Source: Emticicia sp. BO119 (GTDB taxonomy: Bacteria > Bacteroidota > Bacteroidia > Cytophagales > Spirosomataceae). From it: a stretch of 64,000 nt of DNA. This document shows, piece after piece, positions 25,396 through 34,199 of the stretch (positions within the stretch are counted from its first letter, which is position 1; every line of letters starts with the position of its first letter). The position numbers were made by a program, and so were the translations under genes. The notes under the pieces were generated by a model. That model was not told the DNA's origin, did not search any database, and saw only the letters and a list, made by a program, of their open reading frames with translations. The stretch lies in contig NZ_JACETV010000005.1 of assembly GCF_013912375.1 (NCBI RefSeq), forward strand, positions 372,001 through 436,000, read 5' to 3'.

Positions 25396-26517
25396 ATGAA
25401 TCCTACATCTTCTAAATTACCTGTATATCTCCAGTTTTCGCAGATTACAATGGGTCTGCTGGCATTTTTCTATATATTATATATCGGGCAAGGCATTATC
25501 ATTCCATTCCTGTTGGCAACTATTGTAGCTATTCTGCTGAACCCGATAGTTAATTTTCTGATGAGTAAAAATGTCAATAAAATATTAGCTATTGTTCTGG
25601 CTATTCTGACGGCAGCTATTATAATTGGTGGAGTGATGTTTTTTATTGGCTCGCAACTGGTTATGTTCAGTGATTCTGCCCCTCAGTTTAAACAAAAGTT
25701 TGACGAATTTGCTCAAAATGCAATCAACTGGATTTCACAGACCTTCAATCAAAGTAAACCGAAAATTCAGCAAGCCATAGAAAATATCAAATCTCAAGGC
25801 ATGAAAAACGGCACAGCTGTAATTACTACCACCTTGGGTGCCATGAGCAATATATTTACCTTATTTGTTCTGATGCCTGTGTATATTTTCCTGATTCTTT
25901 TTTATAAACCATTGCTACTGGAGTTCGTTGCTTTGCTTTTTCATGGCGACAAGAAAAAAATAGCAGAAGAAGTATTGTTTGAAACCAAAACTCTGATCCA
26001 GAGTTATCTAATAGGTCTACTTATCGAAGCTGTCATTGTTGCAACTCTTATTTCAGCGGGCTTGTTAATTATGGGTATTCAATACGCAATCCTGATGGGG
26101 ATTATCGCTGCTCTATTGAATCTGATTCCTTATATTGGCAATATGATAGCAATGGTTTTTCCTATTACTATGGCATTAACAACCAAAGAACCAAGCTATG
26201 TGATTTGGGTAATTGCCTTGTTTTCAGTGGTGCAGTTTGTAGATAATAATTTGATTGTACCGAATATTGTAGCAAGCAAAGTAAAGGTAAATGCCCTTGT
26301 TTCAATAATAGTTGTACTTATCGGAGGGGCATTATGGGGCATAGCCGGGATGTTCCTCTCTATACCATTAACTGCTATTCTGAAAGTGATTTTTGATAGA
26401 ATAGACGATCTGAAACCATTAGGCTTCCTGATAGGTGATAACCAACCCAGAGTAGGCAAAGTGGCATTTAATTTCAAGGGGTTAGAGAAACGGGCGAAGA
26501 AGAAGGAAGGAAAGTGA
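25396..26517 (+). CDS. AI-2E family transporter (PerM/UPF0118)
   Basis: 373-residue membrane protein with the fold and signature of the AI-2E exporter family: N-terminal helices (LLAFFYILYIGQGIIIPFLL), an amphipathic periplasmic stretch (about residues 95-140), and the C-terminal conserved IPYIGNMIAMVFP, FVDNNLIVPNIVASKVKVN and GIAGMFLSIPLTAILKV. Members have been linked to autoinducer-2 export or Na+/H+ antiport; most are uncharacterised. It has its own terminator. Confidence 0.9.
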   Translation: MNPTSSKLPVYLQFSQITMGLLAFFYILYIGQGIIIPFLLATIVAILLNPIVNFLMSKNVNKILAIVLAILTAAIIIGGVMFFIGSQLVMFSDSAPQFKQKFDEFAQNAINWISQTFNQSKPKIQQAIENIKSQGMKNGTAVITTTLGAMSNIFTLFVLMPVYIFLILFYKPLLLEFVALLFHGDKKKIAEEVLFETKTLIQSYLIGLLIEAVIVATLISAGLLIMGIQYAILMGIIAALLNLIPYIGNMIAMVFPITMALTTKEPSYVIWVIALFSVVQFVDNNLIVPNIVASKVKVNALVSIIVVLIGGALWGIAGMFLSIPLTAILKVIFDRIDDLKPLGFLIGDNQPRVGKVAFNFKGLEKRAKKKEGK

Positions 26518-26561
26518 TTAAATTTAAACATCTGCTTACTACTGAATAATTAGGCAAAAAG

Positions 26562-26592
26562 AAAAAGTCAGAAGCAAGGCTTCTGACTTTTC
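26562..26592 (+). terminator. Terminator after AI-2E family gene
   Basis: A perfect 9-bp stem (GTCAGAAGC / GCTTCTGAC) with the loop AAG, then TTTT. Upstream AAAAA makes it potentially bidirectional. Confidence 0.85.
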
Positions 26593-26673
26593 TGATTTAA
26601 CACCAATATGAATCTGCTGATTCAATTCTCAACCAAAGGGCTGATAGTCTTTTAGTGGTTAAACTAATATCTT

Positions 26674-27228
26674 TTATTGTATGGATTCATGTGTAGGTGC
26701 TACCCATTCGTTCAGTTTTTTATCATAAATCAGGTTGGCATCAGGCCACTCTACATAATGTTTCATAGGTAGATACTTATCTAAGTTTCCGTTTCTGATA
26801 AACTCAGTAAACAAAAATCTGCCTCGTTCTTTCACTAATTTCTCTTCTAAATGCGGTGTATTCACTATTTCTTCAAAATCTGTCGGCCTCAGGTTTTTGC
26901 CTAATTTATATCGCCCAACCACTCCTCTTCTATATGGCAAATTGCCTACGGGACGAATCACAAAAAAATAATGCGTACTATCGGGTGCGATGTAATAATT
27001 CTGAATACTGAATTTTGGTAGAACAGCAAGGTAAAACTTCCGGAACTGTGGTTGAAATTTTGTTTCGTTGCTTGATTGCGGAGCTTTACGATAAATATAA
27101 GTTATAATATTTGTCAGTAAAGTATCTTGTTGTGTTTTATCAAAATAGGTATTCACATTATACTTGTCTTTCGTACACGATAGAGCAATCAGACAAATAC
27201 TTATACTTGCTAAAAAAAACTTCTTCAT
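26674..27228 (-). CDS. Lipoprotein of unknown function
   Basis: 184 residues from ATG 27228. Signal peptide with lipobox IALSC (MKKFFLASISICLIALSC). The upstream extension to 27315 crosses a hairpin and adds a non-signal sequence, so it is rejected. The body has no domain I recognise; it holds FVIRPVGNLPYRRGVVGRY and a basic/aromatic C-terminal part. It lies downstream of the beta-helix lipoprotein on the same strand, separated by a hairpin. Confidence 0.65.
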   Translation of the reverse strand: MKKFFLASISICLIALSCTKDKYNVNTYFDKTQQDTLLTNIITYIYRKAPQSSNETKFQPQFRKFYLAVLPKFSIQNYYIAPDSTHYFFVIRPVGNLPYRRGVVGRYKLGKNLRPTDFEEIVNTPHLEEKLVKERGRFLFTEFIRNGNLDKYLPMKHYVEWPDANLIYDKKLNEWVAPTHESIQ

Positions 27229-27274
27229 ATTGGTGTTGAGAAAAAACAAAACTATCATAAAACTCCACTTCTTA

Positions 27275-27306
27275 AATTCTTCTCCCCCAGTTGGAGGAGA
27301 AGAATT
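27275..27306 (-). terminator. Hairpin after the beta-helix lipoprotein gene
   Basis: Inverted repeat AATTCTTCTCC (27275-27285) / GGAGAAGAATT (27296-27306) with a 10-nt loop, lying between two minus-strand lipoprotein genes. No long T run follows, so termination strength is uncertain. Confidence 0.5.
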
Positions 27307-27359
27307 TCGACTCAAATCCTGCTATCGGGAAGAGTCAAGGAAGAGGTTTATGAGAAAAA

Positions 27360-29120
27360 TTATTTAATATACACTACTGAACTCGGGTTGAATTCTGTCC
27401 AGGTTGCAGTCCAGTCTGTGTCTTTAAATGCCCCTACATAATCGGTAGCGGTAAAGAAGGCTGGCAAAGTAACAGCCGAAGTACCTTTCGTTAAAGCATC
27501 TGCAGCAGTACCAGTGATTGTAAACGTTGGGCGGCCAGTACCAAATACTGAGGTATTGATACCAGAGGTTGTCCATGAAGCCAGAGTTTTATTACCGGCA
27601 AGACCTGCAAACCAGGCTGATGGTTTTTGTGTACCAATCATCAAATCAGCCGGAGGAGTTGCCGTATTAACATCACGTACGGGGAATCCTTGTGGCTGAG
27701 TAGCAGCACCTTGTCCCCAACCGTTGTTACCCCAACCAGTTACACCAGCCAAAATCACGTTGTTCAATACCAATTGACCTGCAACAGCATTTGCCGCTGT
27801 AGTACTGCCATCAATATAAATACCATTCGGATAACCCGTTACAAATGTATTATATACCTTGATTTTGTTGTTACGACGTAAGTGCATACCATTCTGGAAC
27901 AAAGTACTGATGAATGTTTCCTGGCTTTGTTTAGCGCCAATCAATGAAACGTTGGCAAGAGTCGGTGAAGTGAAAGGTTCAGCAGAAGTTCCCTGGCCAT
28001 CGTTATCAACTTCAAAACCGTTTGAACCTGACTGATCGGCATTTGTAGCCCCACGAAGACCAACTGCAAACTGAATGAAACCTCTATAACCATTATCCAT
28101 ATCAAAGTCATCATCAAGACCTCTGTACGCAACCAGGTATTTAGCATTTACAGTACCACCAAACCACTCATAAGAATCATCGCCACCATAAGATGCCTGT
28201 AAGTTTTCTAATACTGTACCGCTACCTACTGAACCAAAAGTGAAAGAGTTAATTTCCTGATTAGGATTGATAGGTACACCAGCATATTCAACACGTACAT
28301 ATTTCAAGCTACCAGAATTATCAGCGTCTTCAGTACCACCATGCCAGCCTTTGTAGCTACCCTCCAGTTGGGCAGAACCACCAGGCAGGTTATTTTGGGC
28401 TTTACCACAAATTACAAGACCGCCCCAGTCACCTGCTTCACGCTCGCCTACACCACGTTCTGATGTAAACACGATTGGTTCAGCGGCTGTACCGTTAGCG
28501 ATAATTTTACTACCGCGCTGAATAATCAAAGTTCCCTTAGTAGCACGCTCACCAATGATAACCGTACCAGGCTCAATGGTTAAAGTACCTGTAGCCACAC
28601 CGGCAGCCGTTGTAGCAGTGGTATCGCCACCTACACGTACAAAACCTGAAATTTTATAGATTTTGTTTTTAGTCCAGGTAATATTTCCTGTTAACAAGCC
28701 CTTAACTGTTACTATTTCCTTAGGAGGAACGGCTGTTGTTTTAACAACAAAAGTAGCAGGTGTTGATTGCTGACCTTTGCTATCAGTTGCAATGATAGTA
28801 AAGTTAACTGAAGTACCAGCAGCCAGATTTTCAATAGTATATTCTTTTGTATAGTTATCTGATGTTTCAGTACCAGCATAGGTTTTTGTATCAAACGCAG
28901 CTCCGTTTTTCAAAACTGTCAAGGTTTTTAACCCAGCCGGAGCACTAATAGAAGCCGTAACATTAACTTTAGCACCCGGCACACCTGACGCTTCTGTACC
29001 TGCCGATACACTTGGTGCTGGGAACACTTCTTCATCTTCTTTACAGGCATTTAGTACAAACACAGCCGAAACTGCCATTGTACAAGCTGCAAATAATCGA
29101 GAGAATTTAGAAAATTGCAT
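27360..29120 (-). CDS. Beta-helix surface lipoprotein paired with a TonB receptor
   Basis: 586 residues. Lipobox LNAC (Cys about 26). Residues about 35-130 look Ig-like (PSVSAGTEASGVPGAKVNVT through TPATFVVKTT). Then comes a long beta-helix-type region (about 135-500; TLTIEPGTVIIGERATKG, GSLKYVRVEYAG, DSYEWFGGTVNAKYLVAYRG). The gene is 79 bp downstream of the TonB receptor on the same strand, in the place a SusD would take, but shows no SusD fold. It may be the receptor's ligand-capture partner (inference). Since the receptor promoter carries Pho-box-like repeats, it is likely coregulated with phosphorus genes. Confidence 0.75.
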   Translation of the reverse strand: MQFSKFSRLFAACTMAVSAVFVLNACKEDEEVFPAPSVSAGTEASGVPGAKVNVTASISAPAGLKTLTVLKNGAAFDTKTYAGTETSDNYTKEYTIENLAAGTSVNFTIIATDSKGQQSTPATFVVKTTAVPPKEIVTVKGLLTGNITWTKNKIYKISGFVRVGGDTTATTAAGVATGTLTIEPGTVIIGERATKGTLIIQRGSKIIANGTAAEPIVFTSERGVGEREAGDWGGLVICGKAQNNLPGGSAQLEGSYKGWHGGTEDADNSGSLKYVRVEYAGVPINPNQEINSFTFGSVGSGTVLENLQASYGGDDSYEWFGGTVNAKYLVAYRGLDDDFDMDNGYRGFIQFAVGLRGATNADQSGSNGFEVDNDGQGTSAEPFTSPTLANVSLIGAKQSQETFISTLFQNGMHLRRNNKIKVYNTFVTGYPNGIYIDGSTTAANAVAGQLVLNNVILAGVTGWGNNGWGQGAATQPQGFPVRDVNTATPPADLMIGTQKPSAWFAGLAGNKTLASWTTSGINTSVFGTGRPTFTITGTAADALTKGTSAVTLPAFFTATDYVGAFKDTDWTATWTEFNPSSVVYIK

Positions 29121-29199
29121 AATTTTTGGGGTTTATAATGTAAACTCAGTGAATGTTTAATTGCTTAATTAATAATATTGTTGATTAGTCTAATCCGAA

Positions 29200-32010
29200 T
29201 TATTTGCCACTTAAAGTGTAGCTCACACCTATCGAGAATAATCTGCCCGGTTTGTACTGTTGTATAATCTCATCTTTCTTACGGTCAAATTTGCCATCCT
29301 GGTTACCATCTTGTAAAATCAGAGCCGCCTGATTGAAAATATCATTCACTCCACCCTTAATTACAAATCTACTACCTACACCTTTTGAGAAAGTAAGATC
29401 CAGTACATTTCTTGGCATTTCATATAAGTCAGGATAACCTACAAAACCTACTGCAAAGATTCTTTTACCAATTACATTGTAAAGAACATTCACCTGAAAG
29501 TCGCTATCCTGATCGTTGTAGTTGATACCTGTATTCACAATGTATGGTGATTGCCCCTGTAACGGACGATTGTCTGATTGGCCTACCGAGCCATCTCTTA
29601 GCTTCACTTTACTTACCAATATGGTAGTATTAAACAATACGCTTACTCTTTCCAGGAATTTTGATGAAGAAATACTTGCCAGACCTTTCTTGATTTCTAA
29701 TTCTATACCTGTACTTCTGGCACTTTTTGCATTGTTGTAGATAAAAGTTTTGGCTCCTAATGAACCGCTTCCTGCCTCAACTTCAATTTCAATGGGATTT
29801 CTGAAATCTTTATGAAAAGCTGCAAAACTGATAACCTCAGATGGTGTCGGATAAAACTCCCAACGGGCATCAAAATTATTTACAGTTGAGATTTTCAGAC
29901 CAGTATATCCTTCATATACTACGTTGAAATCGAAATCATAAAAAGAGAAAGGTGCTAATTCTCTGAACTCCGGGCGGTTGATTGTTTGTCCGTAGGCGGC
30001 TCTTACCAACATTTTTTCAGAGAAATTATAAGAAAGATTAGCTGATGGAAGCACACTCATCACCGGATTTTTCACAGATACTTTTGCGCCACCGATAAAG
30101 GCACTTTGCAAGCTTTGTGTATTATCTTCGACACGAACTCCACCAATGATATTCAGTTTCTTTGTAAGAGGAATATTAGCGTTGGCGTAATAAGCTAATA
30201 GTTTATTACCTGCTGTATAAGAATCATTAGGGTTAGTCTGTTCGTCAATTCTGATCCCGTTGGTATTATTAATATTATTGAAGATAACATTGATTGGCGC
30301 AGTGAAAAGCTCCCCATTGAAGTTTGACCCGCGTACATATCCTAAGTTTCTGCCATCAAATGTACGGTCTTTTTTCTCATAGAATACCCCGGCTTTCAGT
30401 TCCATATCTCTATCTTTCTCTTTAGAAAGCGTAATTTTCTGAGTCAGGTTAACTGCTCCTGTGTATCCATTCTCTTTCATTTTTGAGAACCATCTTCCTA
30501 AAAAGAAAGCCTGCGCAGTACCTACCGGAATATATACTGATTCTGTACCACTGGTTTGATCAACATCAGAACGATAACGTCTGTAATCTGGTTGGTCACG
30601 ATATGAATTATTATAGCCAATCACCCAGTCGATGGTGGTTTTACCTTTGGCTACCGTATGCTTACCAGTTAGTTGTCCGGTATAAATACCACGATATACC
30701 TGATTAAATGAGTGGTTGTCAGGATTATAGTTGGCTTCAATAGCCCGGCCAGTACGACGGGTATAATTTGAATTGCTTAACTGGTTGAATAAGTTTTTAA
30801 ATTCAATTGAGTTATTTTCGTTCAAACGAAATGCCCAGTTATGCATCACTCCAACGCGGATATTACGGCTGTATTGCTGGTCGTTGAAATTATAAATCGG
30901 CGACTGTGTATTATTGATATTTGCGTTGAAATCATTACGATTAATCACAAAATTGGTACGGGTGTCAGAGTAGTTTACAGCTGTTACATTACCAATTTTT
31001 ACATTGCCGGCATTAAATCTGTAATTACCTGTTATCCCAATTCTCTGGTCAGGAGTCGCTGTTGAATTATTAGCTATCCATTCGTTTTTTAATGATTTAC
31101 CGGCAGTTTCTAATGCAGCAGGGTTATTTGAAATCTGACTGATATTTACCGGAAAATACTTAGGTAAATCGTAGTATCCGTTATTAAAGCCCGTCCAGTA
31201 GTTTTTGCCTTGATTTGGCTGATAGAAATCTCCGAAAGTAGTATTACTACGGTAAGAAGTACTGTAATCAATTACCAAAGAGTTTCTATCCGGGATATTC
31301 TTCGTGAAGATTTTTACCAACCCTCCTGCAAATTCACCTGGTAATTCAGCCGATGGGCTTTTATAAATTAACATTCTGTCAATTTGTGAGCTTGGAATAA
31401 TATCAAATGAAAACGATTTTACGTCAGTTTCCATACTGGGTGTAAAAGCATTATGCAACATTACATTGTTATAGCGTTGGTTCAAACCTCTGATATTGAT
31501 AAACCTGTCACCTACTATCGTAATTCCTGGTACACGTTTTACTACCTGTGCGGCATCGCGGTCAAGCGTTTTGGCAATCTGTTGTGCCGAAATACCATTT
31601 ACCACCATTTGTGCTGCTTTTATTTCTGAAATCACCGATACTTCAGTATTTGTTAATCGGCTGGCGGTAACTTTTACTTCTTGTAAAACTGCTCCTTCTT
31701 CTTCAAGGGCCGTATTAATTTCTGTTACATTATCAGCTATAACTGAAACATCAGCAATTACTTTATCTTTATAAGAAACATAAGTAATCATTACTTTTAC
31801 TTTACCTGCCGGAACTTTGCCGATAGAAAAGAAACCGTTAATATCGGTTACTGTACCTAAAGCACTCCCCTCAATTTTAACAGTAGCACCAATTAAATCT
31901 TCATTGGTTTTGGCATCTTTGATTGTTCCGCGAATGGTACCCGTCTGGGCAAAAGTGATAATTGAAGCAAATAGCAAAAAGAGCGTTGTAGAAATTTTTA
32001 TCTTGTTCAT
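29200..32010 (-). CDS. TonB-dependent receptor with carboxypeptidase-like domain
   Basis: 936 residues from ATG 32010. Signal peptide (MNKIKISTTLFLLFASIITF, cut near AQ), carboxypeptidase-D-like domain (TGTIRGTIKDAKTNEDLIGA, about 22-110), plug domain (VNGISAQQIAKTLDRD, VVKRVPGITIVGDRFINIRG) and a C-terminal barrel ending ISVGVSYTLSGK. It lacks the SusC-specific signature and has no SusD partner; its partner is the beta-helix lipoprotein downstream. The longer start at 32043 lies within the -7 box and is rejected. The promoter carries four 11-bp repeats, the clearest array in the window, so phosphate-limited expression is likely. Confidence 0.9.
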   Translation of the reverse strand: MNKIKISTTLFLLFASIITFAQTGTIRGTIKDAKTNEDLIGATVKIEGSALGTVTDINGFFSIGKVPAGKVKVMITYVSYKDKVIADVSVIADNVTEINTALEEEGAVLQEVKVTASRLTNTEVSVISEIKAAQMVVNGISAQQIAKTLDRDAAQVVKRVPGITIVGDRFINIRGLNQRYNNVMLHNAFTPSMETDVKSFSFDIIPSSQIDRMLIYKSPSAELPGEFAGGLVKIFTKNIPDRNSLVIDYSTSYRSNTTFGDFYQPNQGKNYWTGFNNGYYDLPKYFPVNISQISNNPAALETAGKSLKNEWIANNSTATPDQRIGITGNYRFNAGNVKIGNVTAVNYSDTRTNFVINRNDFNANINNTQSPIYNFNDQQYSRNIRVGVMHNWAFRLNENNSIEFKNLFNQLSNSNYTRRTGRAIEANYNPDNHSFNQVYRGIYTGQLTGKHTVAKGKTTIDWVIGYNNSYRDQPDYRRYRSDVDQTSGTESVYIPVGTAQAFFLGRWFSKMKENGYTGAVNLTQKITLSKEKDRDMELKAGVFYEKKDRTFDGRNLGYVRGSNFNGELFTAPINVIFNNINNTNGIRIDEQTNPNDSYTAGNKLLAYYANANIPLTKKLNIIGGVRVEDNTQSLQSAFIGGAKVSVKNPVMSVLPSANLSYNFSEKMLVRAAYGQTINRPEFRELAPFSFYDFDFNVVYEGYTGLKISTVNNFDARWEFYPTPSEVISFAAFHKDFRNPIEIEVEAGSGSLGAKTFIYNNAKSARSTGIELEIKKGLASISSSKFLERVSVLFNTTILVSKVKLRDGSVGQSDNRPLQGQSPYIVNTGINYNDQDSDFQVNVLYNVIGKRIFAVGFVGYPDLYEMPRNVLDLTFSKGVGSRFVIKGGVNDIFNQAALILQDGNQDGKFDRKKDEIIQQYKPGRLFSIGVSYTLSGK

Positions 32011-32040
32011 ATTGGTTTTCCGTGTATAATTTTCACGGTG

Positions 32041-32096
32041 CAAAACTACTGCGCCAATATTAAGTGAATGTTAAGTCAATATTATGCGTTAATTAT
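32041..32096 (-). promoter_or_regulatory. Four-unit Pho-box-like array plus -7 box of TonB receptor
   Basis: Minus strand, in direct succession: ATAATTAACGC (32096-32086), ATAATATTGAC (32085-32075), TTAACATTCAC (32074-32064), TTAATATTGGC (32063-32053), then GCAG and TAGTTTTG (32048-32041). The unit TTAACATTCAC is identical in sequence and in distance to the -7 box (15 nt) with the unit in the SusC promoter. Confidence 0.7.
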
Positions 32097-32213
32097 GTTT
32101 GGTTTTAGCTGAACGGAACAAACTCCCACCTAAAAAACGTTTACTTAAAAGCTTTAATCTTTATTGCTAATGGCTATGTAACAATAATCACATACAGATT
32201 AAAACAGATAGTC

Positions 32214-32221
32214 TATATTTG
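32214..32221 (+). promoter_or_regulatory. -7 box of the rhodanese-thioredoxin gene
   Basis: TATATTTG matches TAnnTTTG, 23 nt before ATG 32245. No clear TTTG -33 element is seen. Confidence 0.55.
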
Positions 32222-32244
32222 CATTTCTAATACTACAACAAACA

Positions 32245-32952
32245 ATGAGAAAATACATTTTTAACAGCCTGATAGCCCTTGTTTTATCTGCAACAGCCTG
32301 CTCGCAAGGGCAAAGCCAGTCAACCACTCTTGCAGCTAATGCATTTTCAGAGAAAATAAAAGCTCTTTCGAATGAAACCGTTCTGGATGTACGAACCCCT
32401 GAGGAATATAGTAAAGGACACCTGGCAAATGCTAAAAATATTAATTGGAAAGACAACGACTTCACGAATAGTGTAGAGCAATTAGACAAATCTAAACCTG
32501 TATTTGTTTATTGCCTGAGTGGTATGCGTAGTGCTGCCGCAGCTAAAAAAATGCGTGACATGGGTTTTAAGGAAGTATATGAATTAGACGGAGGAATGAT
32601 GAAATGGCGAGCAGCTAACCTGCCTGAAACTACTGATAGTACAGCCAAAACGGCTGGTATGACCCAGGAGCAGTACAGCCAACTAATTAATTCTGATAAG
32701 CTGGTATTAATAGATTTCTATGCCGATTGGTGCGAGCCTTGCAAAAGAATGGAGCCATATCTGAAAGAAATAGCAGCAGATATGAAAGACAAAGTAAAGG
32801 TAGTACGCATAAATGCAGACGATAACGCTGACTTATGCAAAGCATTAGGAGTAGATGCGCTGCCTGTGTTGCATCTCTACAAAAACAAAGCCCTTGCGTG
32901 GTCAAATGTAGGGTTTGTTGAGAAGGTGGATGTGGTGAAACAATTACAATAA
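32245..32952 (+). CDS. Rhodanese-thioredoxin fusion lipoprotein
   Basis: 235 residues: lipobox SATAC (Cys 19), a rhodanese domain (about 30-128) with the active-site loop YCLSGMRS (C90), and a thioredoxin domain (about 138-235) with DWCEPCK (C163, C166). The lipid anchor places it on the periplasmic side. A sulfur-carrying rhodanese joined to a thiol-disulfide reductase suggests reduction or transfer of persulfide or periplasmic thiol repair. It is divergent from the TonB-receptor operon and has a strong terminator. Confidence 0.85.
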   Translation: MRKYIFNSLIALVLSATACSQGQSQSTTLAANAFSEKIKALSNETVLDVRTPEEYSKGHLANAKNINWKDNDFTNSVEQLDKSKPVFVYCLSGMRSAAAAKKMRDMGFKEVYELDGGMMKWRAANLPETTDSTAKTAGMTQEQYSQLINSDKLVLIDFYADWCEPCKRMEPYLKEIAADMKDKVKVVRINADDNADLCKALGVDALPVLHLYKNKALAWSNVGFVEKVDVVKQLQ

Positions 32953-32969
32953 ATACATCATTGAGATCA

Positions 32970-32996
32970 ACGAGGCTTGTTAAGCCTCGTTTTTTA
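32970..32996. terminator. Terminator overlapping a convergent stop codon
   Basis: Perfect stem ACGAGGCTT / AAGCCTCGT with the 3-nt loop GTT, followed by TTTTTT on the plus strand. The stop codon of the convergent hydroxylase gene (32980-32982) lies in the loop region. Confidence 0.85.
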
Positions 32997-33975
32997 ATGT
33001 CTTTATGAAATTACTCCTTAATGTTCTGGCTCTTAAATCCTCTCCATCAGGGTTCCATCCCGGGGGCATAAAAATATAAAGCAATTTATTCTTTAAGCCC
33101 GAAGCATTTTTAATATCCTGCCATAATTCGCCAAATTCTCCAAAATAGACATCTACTATTTTTCCTGAATCTACCTCTCTTGTAATCCCATATTCTACAG
33201 GAACACTCTCTTCTTCTTCTTGATAAGTGCGAAACAATCTGTCCCAGATATTAATCATAGAGCAGAAATTGGTATCCATATATAAAAAATTACGCCCATG
33301 ATGTACACGATGGTGAGAAGGGGTCAGAATAATCTTTTCTAAAAACCCTAATCTCGCATTTTTCAATGAGTTTTCACTGATATGTGCAAATGCCCCCCAG
33401 ATGCTATCAATAATCATGATAGCAAACAGCATAACCGGGTTCATTCCCAATAAAGTACAAAAAGTAGCCGTAAATATTTCAGTGTAGATATTTTCTACAT
33501 AGGAGGTGTTCAGGGTAATTGAGGCATTCAGGCTTTCGGGTGCATGATGCACTGAATGAAAGCACCATAATAATCTAATTTTATGCGATAGATAGTGCCG
33601 GATAAATGTGTTTAGTTCATAGACAAGGTAGCCATACACAAACCAGTACCATTTTAGTGAAATATGAAAGAGAGCATACTTGCTAAAAATTCTGATGCAG
33701 AGAAGAATAACAGAGACCCCGATTAAGCGTGATAAAACACGATTAATAAGAATAATCATGAACGGAATCCGATAAGTGTCTTTATTAAAACGTCGGGAAA
33801 TAAGTAACCAAACTATTTCAATAATGATTAATAAAGGAGCAATAGGAGAAAGAAAACTCAAAAAACCTTCTAATGTTAATAATACCTCATAATGCCCCGA
33901 ATGGATGATACTTAATAGTCCACCAATTCTAAAGAAATCAATGATTTCATTCAGAACCTTACTCAAAATCTCCAT
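32980..33975 (-). CDS. Sterol desaturase / fatty-acid hydroxylase family membrane protein
   Basis: 331 residues from ATG 33975 (the upstream in-frame start is TTG). Several membrane helices and the three histidine clusters of the diiron hydroxylase family: RHYLSH, FHSVHHAPE and PSHHRVHHGRN, plus a further His in AHISE. Members insert hydroxyl groups into lipids (sterols, ceramides, carotenoids, fatty acids) at the membrane. The substrate here is unknown. The last codons lie inside the terminator of the convergent gene. Confidence 0.85.
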   Translation of the reverse strand: MEILSKVLNEIIDFFRIGGLLSIIHSGHYEVLLTLEGFLSFLSPIAPLLIIIEIVWLLISRRFNKDTYRIPFMIILINRVLSRLIGVSVILLCIRIFSKYALFHISLKWYWFVYGYLVYELNTFIRHYLSHKIRLLWCFHSVHHAPESLNASITLNTSYVENIYTEIFTATFCTLLGMNPVMLFAIMIIDSIWGAFAHISENSLKNARLGFLEKIILTPSHHRVHHGRNFLYMDTNFCSMINIWDRLFRTYQEEEESVPVEYGITREVDSGKIVDVYFGEFGELWQDIKNASGLKNKLLYIFMPPGWNPDGEDLRARTLRSNFIKTLKNEA

Positions 33976-34199
33976 AAAATTCAATTATAGCCTTGGTAGT
34001 GCCTGATTTATACGCTTTTTAAACCACTATATTTTTAGAGAAATCAATTTTACTAAAAACAGATATATAAAAAAAATACAAAAAACAGGATGCTAAGGTA
34101 TAGGTATTTTAGGGCTTAACAGTAAGGCCATTAATTAAAAAGTGATTAAAGTTGCCTTTAATCACCTTTATTCAGACCCAAATAAATAATGCAAATACC

